Shown here: positions 22,164 to 31,690 of the stretch, one piece after another
Layout: each line of letters opens with the position of its first letter
Numbering within the stretch: position 1 is the stretch's first letter
Assembly (NCBI GenBank): GCA_003024785.1
Contig: PUQB01000141.1
Coordinates: 426,976 to 490,975 of the forward strand
Reading direction: 5' to 3'
DNA: 64,000 nt
Origin: Selaginella tamariscina
Lineage: Eukaryota; Streptophyta; Lycopodiopsida; Selaginellales; Selaginellaceae
Notes under the pieces: model-generated
The model's database searches: none
Told to the model about the DNA's origin: nothing
Seen by the model: the letters and a program-made list of their open reading frames with translations, nothing else
Position numbers and translations under genes: made by a program

Positions 22164-25100
22164 TTAAGCTTCAGAAAACATACATTCCCTTGCAGTTTTG
22201 TTAATCGTGACTTTATCAACGCTTCTTGACATCCACCCATATCGAATGGATTTAACATTTATAAAACATGCTGGGTCTTTTTGATTGGGAGACCATGTTT
22301 TCTCTAGGCATCCATTATATCTTTCGCTCTCCTTCTCGTGTCGCCTTTTTTGTGGTTTGAACCATGCAACCTTAACAATACTATTTTTTGTGATTACTTC
22401 AGGTGTGTCGATAATTTGACCCATCCAAATAGGCTGATTATATGACGCATCTGGAGTAATGAGAACCATCATTAGTTTTTGAAGATCCTTGCAGCAATCA
22501 AAGTATGCTTTAGGTTTTTGGTTCCTTTGTCCAACAAAGTGTGGGGTTTGCACTTCCACATCACTACTGGCTTCTATGTCGTCTATGCTCAGTGATGTCA
22601 TTTCAATCTCCTCTCGCCACCTTGTTTTAGGCCAGAAAGGGTGTTGCAATTCTGTACTTGTGACAGTAGGCCCTTCCAACTCTCGAACAACAGTCTCCCA
22701 ATAGTTGACCACATGCTTATATAGTTCTGAGTAACCAGTTGCCTTATCAGAATTCTTTGGCATCGATTTTTGAACCCATGCCACATATTTTTTGATGCCA
22801 TCAATAATAACCTCTTGTTCCTTGAGCTGGGCACTCAATGGAATAGGGTCTGGTTGTCCTTCTGGGAGAAGTGGCTTTCCATCCTCTCCACTTTTGAAGA
22901 GCATTAAGCCCTCTTTCGGTAACCACTCCTGCTCTGATGGCCGTAACTTGTACTGCATAATAGGTATACCATCTCGTATGGAGAAAAAGAATTGTAGCGG
23001 CACAAGGTGACCAACTAAAGAATCACTCCCTTCTTTTATACTCCTTGAGAAATTTTTTGAAGTCTGGCACCTCAGTCACAAGCAAAGCACAACTTTTTTT
23101 GGAGATGCAATTTTCAAAAAGATTCATCATATGCGGTAAGGTAAGTGCACTTGTCCTTTTTGTAGAGTTGGAGACCTTGCTGAAGAACGCATCAATATCT
23201 TCATGAGTGTGACCAACCATAAGGAAACTGAGCGTGATTGTTTCAAACACACCTTTGGCAACAAGCATTGACAAGTATGCTAGCACATATCTAGAAAATA
23301 AAAGTAAGTATGAGCTTGAGAAACCCTTAAGTAAAATGATTTACCTATTTTTGTTCTCGCCTGCACAATTATCCATCTGTAAAAGCAAATGACGAGGAAG
23401 CTTATTTGATGTTGAGGACACATGTACACTATTTGAGCTAGATCCCTCCACTGAACCTGAACTCTCAACAGGGCCATCTGTTTTTTGTGCAGGTTGCTGA
23501 CAATGCCTCTCATATTCCCAAGTAGCCTCAAGTGCAGACGTGTTCATGAGAGCATTATGTAAAGGTTGAAGGTGTTGTTTCTTCACTTTGAGATCACTGA
23601 TAGGACTTGTCTGTGAGTGGGCTTCAAGGTTTCTGAAACACATGGCTAACGACCCAATAGTGAAATTGGAGTCGCTAGACCAATGTGGAAGTGAAAAGTG
23701 TCCATATGACTCACAACCGTGTCCATGTGTTAGCACACCTGTCAATGAAATCGGAAGTTTCATGACATTTCCAAGGCACTTTGGTGTTGCAAAGAGCTTT
23801 GGAATGCTGGTCTTTGAATGATCCATCTTGTCATGGATCAAGCACAGGTACTCTGATGGGCGTGACACAGAAAGCATGCGGTGTGCATAGTACTGAGACC
23901 GGCAAGTTTGTTGTGCAATCATGTGGGCCTCCATCTTCCTTTGAATGGTAGTGATCTCCACCAAGGTTTTTGCACAAGCCTCTGCAGCCTTCAATGATGT
24001 ACAAGTGTCACACTTAGAAAAGCTAGAGTGTTTTGCAATCTCCACATCCTTAAAATGAGTATTCCATATGTTGTTGAAGGTACCAGTGCAGATTGCTTGG
24101 AGCCCCATCAAACTGAGGCACTTGTTCACATGTTCACACAGTTTCAATTGAGTGTAGATTGAAGGTAAAACCTTGAGATTTTCCCTGACCCCTGCATTTG
24201 TGGTTCGGCATTTGTGAGGCATCCTGTCTGCATTTGCTTCCACAAAAGCCTTGAGTATCTCTATGGCTGCCATGATGTGAGAGCGGGTTTTGACCAAGCG
24301 AGTGTTCCCATGAACTGAGGTTCGCGCTCCATCTAGCCACTCATCCCTCCGACGGTAGAACGTGGTCTTTGGGATCCCGTATATACTGTACCAAGCTTTG
24401 AAGCAGATGGCCACCTTATTAAATACCATGGATGTACTCTGATAACCTGTGTCCGAGGCCATTCCATCAATACACCCAGTTAGTGCAGCATATACAAACT
24501 CATGCCTTTGCTTTTGGGTGAGCATACGAAAGACATGTCTACATTGGGTAATTTCATTCCGGTCTGCCATCTGACAACACTTCTTCTTGCAACAGTCAAT
24601 CGTGGAAATGCTCGTAACACTTTCGGAAGATGTAGGATCCATCTTTACCCTCTTGCTGAAACTTGCAGGGGAAGATCTACAACCCATGAATCGCCTTTTT
24701 CTTACAATAGGACCAATGCAAGGAACCTCTTCAAATATGAGTTGTTCTTCCGGGTTGTTATTATTGAAATCCAACCCAGAATATGTTGAACCATCTTGCC
24801 GTCTTAATTCAGATGTTCGCCACCTCACGAGGGATCCAGGATACAATGTGCCATTAGGTGAAACCTCTGTCACAACTACACCCACGAAGTCGGACCCTAG
24901 TTTCTCTTCTGACACTGCTTCCATTGGATTTATAGCTGTGATGATGCCTCTTCCGACTTCAATCTCACGAAGAAAGAGAATCACCTCATCCATCACAGCA
25001 GGCAAGCCATCATCTGGTAAACTCGTGCTACTATTTGTTTGTGACTCTGCATATTCTGTGTCAGCCTTGACTTCATCCAAATTCCACAATACAGGAGAAC

Positions 25101-25281
25101 CCTCCTCAAATTCCATTCCCAGAACCTCAACATGCTTGTAAATGGTGTTCACCCATACGTACACACAAGATCCTTGGGCAATATTGTGACATGATGCATT
25201 ATTATCTCGAACTTCCACAGTTCCAGTGCCAACTATCTCGTTGTTCCGAAGAAGACATACTTTATCTCCAGTATTAAACAT
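22164..25281 (-). CDS. DUF7869-like protein with RNase H/DDE-like motifs (transposase-like)
   Basis: Two long exons, 23343 to about 25288 and about 22164-23289, are joined by a 53-bp GT-AG intron. The N-terminal third has a domain I do not recognise. Then come a Cys cluster (CCKKKCCQ), a helix-turn-helix-like GIPKTTFYRRRDEW, a second Cys pair (SKCDTCTSLKA), and three spaced acidic motifs: LIHDKMDHSK, LLLQMDNCAGENKN and VGHTHEDIDAFFS. The last two are the hallmark of DUF7869-type proteins, and the trio resembles a DDE/RNase H catalytic core (inference). The tail is over 250 residues. The first in-frame ATG is at 25279-25281, but the exon opens right after a TGTGCAG acceptor, so a 5' exon is likely; a consensus donor CAA/GTAAGTAT on this strand near 26274 would place palindrome array 1 in intron 1. 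One one-base shift lies near 23025. Confidence 0.7.
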
Positions 25282-25433
25282 ATTGTCCTGCACATAAATA
25301 ATTGTATTATTTATGATATCTGTTTATGCAATATTTTAAGAAATCTGAATTACGGTTACTTAATAATATGCATATGCAATAATACATAATTATGTTTAGA
25401 GATAATATCTCATGTTTGATTAATACAACTGAT

Positions 25434-26106
25434 GGGCGGGATTAATCCCGCCCACGAATCCCTCCGACGAGGAACGGTCGGCGGGTATAATCCCGCCGCC
25501 GACTCAACCCCTTCGGAGAGAGTCGGCGGGATTAATCCCGCCTTGGACTCCCTCCGACAAGGAAGAGCCGGCGGGATTAATCCCGCCGCTCTTCCTCCTC
25601 GGGAGTCCGGCGGGATTAATCCCGCCGACTCCTCCCGAGAGAGTCGGCGGGATTAATCCCGCCGGACTCCCGAGGAGGAAGAGGCGGCGGGATTAATCCC
25701 GCCGGCTCTTCCTTGTCGGAGGGAGTCCAAGGCGGGATTAATCCCGCCCACAATTCTTACGACGGGGAATGGGTGGCGGGATTAAACCCGCACATAACTC
25801 TCTCCAAAACTATGATTTCAAAGAGATCTCGGGATAATCCTGTCCCCAAATCTTAAAACAGGGATGGTGGCGAGATTAATCCCGCCACCCCTTCCCTGCC
25901 TCCTAAAATGGTTGGCGGGATTAATCCCGCCGACAACTCTTTCTAATAAATTCTGGTAACTCTTCATCAGTTGAGAAGGTTATCGGCGGGATTAATCCCG
26001 CCACTCTTTTTCAGTGGCGGAGAAGCATTGCCCGAGATGGTGGCGGGATTAATCCCGCCACCTCTTCGAAGAGGCGAAAAAGAAATGGCCGGATTAATCC
26101 CGCCGC
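25434..26106. repeat. Palindrome array 1: about 14 copies of GGCGGGATTAATCCCGCC
   Basis: An 18-bp perfect inverted repeat recurs about every 38-46 bp for the first eight or nine copies, then more loosely to 26106. Roughly ten copies are exact or nearly so; others differ by one to a few bases (for example GGCGGGTATAATCCCGCC, GGCGAGATTAATCCCGCC). Linkers of about 22-28 bp are GC-rich and partly inverted copies of each other. The surroundings are strongly AT-rich, so the block stands out in composition. It lies just upstream of the first visible coding exon of the DUF7869-like gene. Confidence 0.95.
25525..25748. repeat. Large nested palindrome (about 224 bp) within array 1
   Basis: The two arms, about 105 bp each, match as reverse complements with only about one base of difference. 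They meet at a loop of about 13 bases (TCCTCCCGAGAGA) near 25637. Each arm contains 18-bp palindromes and linkers such as TTGGACTCCCTCCGACAAGG, matched by CCTTGTCGGAGGGAGTCCAA in the other arm. The structure is a hairpin made of hairpins. Confidence 0.9.
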
Positions 26107-27560
26107 CCGGTTAACCTAGAATATTAAGTTAAAAGGATATTTAAACGGGATAAATCCCTAACGGAATATATTATAATCCTAATGCATTCCTAAACCCCTA
26201 AATTGTAATTTTAAGAGAGAATGTAAGAGAGTGAATCTTTATAAGTATTTTTAAATTTGTTTATAATACTTACTTGTAAACAGCACTGAAGGCGCCGTGC
26301 TTTCCTATAAAGAATAGCACCCAATTTAATCTCGCTCCTGAGATGATCACTATGAAGAAAAAAGAAGATCTAAAGAGTGAAAAATACAGAAATGAAGAAA
26401 CCCTTGCCGGAGAAAGAACCAGATCTGAATTTGAGTGGGAAATTAAATGCATTTTCAAATTTACATGTCAGACCGACAATACATATGTCAGAAATTCAAA
26501 TTTTTTAAAAAGAACAGAAAATAAAATTTAAGATGAGTTGACACAAATATCCGACACTCTGACATATATACTCTCCAGTTCCAATGAGTATTTTAAAATT
26601 GCATTTAATGTTATTCAAGTGATTCAAGCTGTTTAATATTACGAAATTTTAGACTATATTCTACATTCTTAGTATTCAAGTATATTTATATTATATATAT
26701 ATATATAAATATACTTATACAATAAATAAATTGATATATTATTATGTATCATTTAAAATATATTCATAGTCTGTTTATTATTATTATTTTCTTAATTACT
26801 CGAGTATTTAGTTTTCATTTCCTAGTATCAATGGGATATTCTTTAATATTTTATTAATATTTGAAGAATATTCTAATATTAAACCTGATTATCATAATTA
26901 AATTAGTCTTGTTCTTAATTATTGCAGTAATTATTCTACATTTGTATATATTAATGGGATTTTCTCAATTAATTTGTTATTATTTCAAGAATATTCATGT
27001 GTTAAACCTTATTATCAATATTAAATTAATACACACTATGAACATATTTTAAATTATACATAATAATACATCATTTTATCTAATATATAGTCATATATAG
27101 TTTTAATAATATATATATTAATATCATTTCCTTAATTACTTGAGTAATTAATCTTCTTTATATTAATGGGATATTCTTTATTATTTTCTTATTATTCCAA
27201 GAATATTCCAATATTAAACATGATTATGATAATTAATTTAGTTAATTATTTGAGTACTTAATTTACATTTGTATATATTAATGGGATTTTCTCAATTAAT
27301 TTCTTATTATTTCAAGAATATTTCAATGTTAAACCTTTTTATCAATATTAAATTAATATATATTATTAAAACTATATATGGCTATATATTAGATAAAATC
27401 ATATATTATTATGTATAATTTAAAATATGTTCATAGTGTGTTTATTAATATTATTTTCTTAATTATTCGATGTTTGTTTTGCACACATATATAAACACAA
27501 TCATAAATTTACACACGCATTACAAGAACTTACAAAAACACATATGCACACACATGCACA
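26107..27560. other. AT-rich spacer with repeated segments between arrays
   Basis: Very AT-rich DNA. The segment AATGGGATATTCTTTA / AATGGGATTTTCTCAATTAA recurs four times (near 26830, 26950, 27165 and 27285), each followed by a TTCAAGAATATT-like motif and TTAAACCT. On the minus strand a GTAAGTAT donor near 26274 may end a first exon of the DUF7869-like gene. No open reading frame is convincing. Confidence 0.5.
27028..27450. repeat. Foldback element: inverted repeat arms of about 90 bp
   Basis: The left arm, about 27028-27120, contains AAATTATACATAATAATACA and ATATATAGTCATATATAG. The right arm, about 27355-27450, is its reverse complement with a few mismatches (CTATATATGGCTATATAT and TATTATTATGTATAATTT). 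The interior is about 235 bp. The right-arm sequence also occurs once more in direct orientation near 26738-26810. It resembles a foldback or MITE-like insertion, but no target duplication was identified. Confidence 0.7.
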
Positions 27561-28580
27561 ACCCTAAACCAAACTGAAGAAATATGTTGCTTCTTTATTG
27601 AAAACATCATGTTCAACGCATGTATGATATATGTACTCAATCTGTGTGTATGTAACACATTGAATTTACATGTGTAATATTTATATTAAGCTTGTTGGGA
27701 GCAAACCCTAAACCCTAAACCCTAAACCCTGTAACATGTACAAAAAAATTTTTCAACACTCTCTCTTCACACGCATGCATCCATCCTAAACCCAAACCCT
27801 AAATATGTAACACAATGAATTTACTCATGTAATATGTATGTATGTCTGTGTGTATACACGTGTGCATGTATATATGTGTACTTTCTGTCTTCTCTCATAC
27901 ATACACACCATGCATGATCCATGTTAATATGTACTGTCTCTCTTCTCTCAAACATACACACCATGCATGATCTATAATATGTACTCGGTCTCTCAATATT
28001 ATGTACTAATATGTATGTATGTCTGTGTGTATAATACACACCATGCATGATCCATAATATGTACTGTCTCTCTTCTCTCATATACTATGTATGTATATCT
28101 GTGTATAATATGTGTAAGTATATATGTGTACTAATATATGCAATGTGTACAAAAATAATTTTTCAACACTCTCTCTTCTCTCATACATACACACCATGCA
28201 TGATCCATCCTAAATCCAAAACCCTAAACCCTAAACCCTAAACCCATGTAATATGTATGTATGTCTGTGTGTATACACGTGTGTATGTATATATTATGTG
28301 TATTAATATATGCAATGTGTATGTATGTATTGATACACATGAAACTTTAACACTCTCATGGACACACACATGTTAAATCCCTGCATGATTTATATTTTTG
28401 GGGTGTATGTGATACACCCACGCACACGCACGCGCTAATAATATAATGAAAGAATATTCGTTTAGGGCGAATCTATATTTTATTCTTTTTAGGGTTTAAG
28501 TATATTCTCAGAAGGAATATTCTATTAGGGTTAATATATATATTTAATTCCTTTAGGGTTTAGGTATATTCTTAGGGTTT
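27561..28580. repeat. Interstitial telomere-type motifs with variant minisatellite
   Basis: Plant-type CCCTAAA units occur as four tandem copies at about 27704-27731, a degenerate set near 27786-27803, and about four copies at 28217-28244. Then the opposite orientation appears singly, as TTTAGGGTTTAGG and TTAGGGTTTCAAG at 28549-28580. Between them a minisatellite of about 100-130 bp is repeated, built of CATACACACCATGCATGATC and GTATGTATGTCTGTGTGTAT. The orientations converge on about 28.4 kb. Confidence 0.75.
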
Positions 28581-28626
28581 CAAGAGGCGGCGGCTGTGAA
28601 ATCGGCGGCGGCGGCTGTGCACACAG
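28575..28626 (+). other. Possible 5' exon (GC-rich, donor CACAG/GTGAGA)
   Basis: A GC-rich stretch of GGCGGCGGCTGTG units directly follows a telo-box-like TTAGGGTTT (a common plant promoter motif) and ends at a good donor, GTGAGATC, at 28627. It could be the first, non-coding exon of the ParB-like gene downstream, which would make the tandem repeats and array 2 its first intron. This is inference from signals alone. Confidence 0.3.
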
Positions 28627-28931
28627 GTGAGATCTGTGTGTGTGTGTGTATGTATGTATATATGTATAGGAGTGTGCGTATAAATTTATTTATTAGTTTT
28701 ATCTCTCGCACACACACGCACACTCCTGTGTATGTATATGTGTGTGGGTGTGTGTTTGTTTATCTGTATGATTTTATTTGTTTCGCTCACACACGCATAC
28801 ACACGATATACATATACACATATATATATATACCTATATACATATATACATACATATATTATGTGTACCAGTATCTGTAAATTTTTTTTATTGATCTATC
28901 TCTCCCACACACACGCACACTGCTTTACACA

Positions 28932-28973
<42 letters not shown>

Positions 28974-29617
28974 CAATGCATATTAACAAATAGTATACAA
29001 CACTAGTTTATATATATGCTTATATATTCATATGGGTTATATATCTATATACACACATATATATATGTGTGTGTTTATCTGTATAATTTTATTTATTTAT
29101 TAGTTTTATCTCTCGCACACACACGCACACTCCTGTGTATGTATATGTGTGTGTGTGTGTGTTTGTTTATCTGTATGATTTTATTTGTTTCGCTCACACA
29201 CGCATACACACAATATACATATACACATATATATATACCTATATACATATATACATACATACAACACTAGTTTATATATATGCTTATATATTCACAGACT
29301 CTCTCTCTTTCTCTATGGATTATATATCTATATACACACATATATATGTGTGTGTTTATCTGTATAATTTTATTTATTTATTAGTTTTATCTTTCGCACA
29401 CACACGCACACTCCTGTGTATATATATGTGTGTGTGTGTGTTTGTTTATCTGTATGATTTTATTTGTTTCGCTCACACGCATACACACGATATACATATA
29501 CACACATATATATACCTATGTACACACATATATTATGTGTACCAGTACTGTATAATTTTATTTATTTATCTATCTCTTGCACACACACGTACACTCCTAT
29601 ACATACATACATACATA

Positions 29618-29650
<33 letters not shown>

Positions 29651-29712
29651 TATATATGTGTGTGTTTTTATCTGTATAATTTTTTTATTTATTAATTTTA
29701 TCTCTCGCACAC
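28627..29712. repeat. Tandem GT/AC-rich higher-order repeat, units of about 280-410 bp
   Basis: Units share TTATTAGTTTTATCTCTCGC, CACACACACGCACACTCCTG, a (TG)n run, TTTGTTTATCTGTATGATTT and TTCGCTCACACACGCATAC, then CATATATACATAC. Starts lie near 28683, 29093, 29375 and a partial one near 29681. Open frames across it are low-complexity artefacts. It ends directly at palindrome array 2. Confidence 0.8.
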
Positions 29713-29721
29713 ACGCTAAGC

Positions 29722-31350
29722 CCCTCGACGCGGGATTAATCCCGCCGCTATAGGTTTATGGCCTCGGCGGCGGGATTAATCCCGCCGCTATATGGTTGGG
29801 GCCATGGCGGCGGGATTAATCCCGCCGCCGAGGCCCTTCACGCAGGCTATGGGCGGCGGGATTAATCCCGCCGCTCTACGACAAACCGAAGAGCGGCGGG
29901 ATTAATCCCGCCGCCCATGGCCTGCGTGAGGGGCCTCGGCGGCGGGATTAATCCCGCCGCTCACCCATGCCCTGCGCGGAATGCGGCGGGATTTATCTCG
30001 CCGGCAATGGCCTGTGTGAAGGCCCTAATGGGCGGGATTAATCCCGCCGGATTCCGCGCAGGGCATTTACAGGGGATGGGCGGCGGGATTAATCCCGCCG
30101 CTCATGAGGCTAACCGAAGAGCCTGCATGAAAGATCCTGCACGGAAGGCTAACCGAAGAGCCTGCATGACATGTCCTGCGCGTAAGGCGGCGGGATTAAT
30201 CCCGCCGCCCAGGGAATTCACGCAGGACATGAACGGCGGGATTAATCCGGCCCCACGCTCATGCCCTTCGCGGAGGGCGGCGGGATTAATCCCGCCGCTC
30301 AGGCACTTCCGCAGGATATAAGCGGCGGGATTAATCCCGCCCCCACCCATCCCTGTTCAAAATGCCGCAGCCAATATATATGTGTGAGCGCATGATTTAC
30401 GAGAGGGGCGGGATTAGTCTCTCCGAACCTTCATTACCCGGTGGCGGGATTAATCCCGCCACCCTTCTTTTTTTCCTCCATTGGTATGTTGAATCAATCC
30501 CGACTAACTCTGTCTGAGACGGAGAAGGTTTACAAAATACCAATGGAGGGAACTGAGAAGGGTGGTGGGATTAATTTCACCATCCCTTACATGGTGGGCG
30601 GGATTAATCCCGCCGCGTACGCATGCCCTGCGCGGAATCGGGCGGGATTTATCCCGCCGCCATTGGCCTTCCTGAAGGGCCTAGGCGGCGGGATTAATCC
30701 CGCAAGATTTCGCACAGGGCATTGGCGTTCGGCGGGATTAATCCCGCCGACTAAGGCCTGAGTGAAGGGCCTGGGACGCGGGATTAATCTCGCCGCGTAC
30801 GCATGCCCTGCGCGGAATCGGGCGGGATTTATCCCGCCGCCATTGGCCTGCCTGAAGTGCCTAGGCGGCGGGATTAATCCCGCCCGTTCCGCGCAGGGAA
30901 TTGGCGTCCGGCGGGATTAATCCCGCCGCATAGGGACCGAGTGAAGGCCCTGGGCGGCGGGATTAATCCCGCCGAGTCTTCAATGCCTGTTGGAGGAATG
31001 AATCCCGCCACCCTTCCTTTGTTTTCTCCATTGGTGAGTCGGACCAATCCCAAACGTTTCTGTCTGAGACGTAGAAGGTAGAAGGTTTCAACATACCAAT
31101 GGAGAGAATTGGGAAGGGTGGGGAAATTCATTTAACCATCACTTACATGGTGGGCGAGATTAATCCCGCCCCCTCTTCTGGATCACTGAAGGGGTGTGAG
31201 AAATAAATCCTGCCCAGTTCTCTCTGAAACCGAGAAGGGTGGCAAGATTAATTCCGCACTCCCGTTCAAGGCCTCCAGAAAGGTGGCGAGATTAATCCCG
31301 CCCACTCTTTCAGGAGGCATTGAAGGGGTGGCGAGATTAATCCCGCCGCA
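29722..31350. repeat. Palindrome array 2: about 31 copies of GGCGGGATTAATCCCGCC
   Basis: The same 18-bp palindrome as in array 1 repeats at about 40-49 bp for long stretches. Roughly half to two-thirds of the copies are exact; variants include GGCGGGATTTATCCCGCC, GGCGAGATTAATCCCGCC and broken ones near 30408, 30563 and 31190. Copies decay toward the right end. Linkers occur in both orientations (CATGCCCTGCGCGGAAT and ATTCCGCGCAGGGCAT). Duplicated blocks include 30610-30700 against 30791-30880, and 30470-30600 against 31000-31140. The array ends about 340 bp before the first visible coding exon of the ParB-like gene. Confidence 0.95.
29807..29960. repeat. Large nested palindrome (about 154 bp) within array 2
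   Basis: Two arms of about 71 bp, each holding two 18-bp palindromes and the linker CGAGGCCCTTCACGCAGG (inverted as CCTGCGTGAGGGGCCTCG in the other arm), meet around a 12-base loop, ACGACAAACCGA, near 29878-29889. I count about two mismatches between the arms. Its design matches the nested palindrome of array 1, although the linker sequences differ. Confidence 0.9.
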
Positions 31351-31461
31351 CCTTCCATGTGAATATATATGTGTATTAGTATATATAAGTTGCATATCTC
31401 ATTTTATTTACTTTTATCATCTTATCATAATATTTCGAGTAAAAGCTAGGAATCTATGTAA

Positions 31462-31548
31462 AACTGTCCAGAGCTCACATTTGTGGTGGTTCTAAAACGA
31501 AATGTTATCTTTCTTTTGCACTAACACAAATGTGAGCTTCGGACAGTT
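31462..31548. repeat. Inverted repeat upstream of the ParB-like gene
   Basis: AACTGTCCAGAGCTCACATT, continuing TGTG (31462-31485), is matched in reverse complement at 31525-31548 with two mismatches out of 24 and a spacer of 39 bases. It lies between array 2 and the first coding exon. It could be an operator-like site, a leader RNA hairpin or the trace of a small foldback element. Confidence 0.8.
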
Positions 31549-31690
31549 AATTACGTCTACTTCTCTCTGTGTATTATTTTTGTATATTCGGGTTTATACA
31601 AGTGTGTGTGCGTTTTTATATAATTTATATTTATAGTGTATTATTTTGCAGAAGGACGATTTGATCAAACAAGGAGATCGAGTCATTAGT

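Noticed and set aside
22164-25281. Virus-derived or capsid-bearing origin of the DUF7869-like gene
   Set aside because: No capsid, polymerase, protease or integrase companion genes or long terminal repeats are seen nearby.
25432-25656. Coding sequence with GGINPA repeats across the palindrome arrays (also 29917-31395)
   Set aside because: The open frames are translations of the palindrome itself, appear on both strands, and have no start context, splice signals or known domain.
28596-29695. Long open frames rich in Tyr, Ile, His and Thr
   Set aside because: They are low-complexity readings of GT/AC and TATA tandem repeats.
25434-31350. CRISPR array (short palindromic repeats with regular spacers)
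   Set aside because: The repeat is only 18 bp, spacers recur in direct and inverted copies, there are no cas genes, and the setting is a plant nuclear genome with spliced genes.
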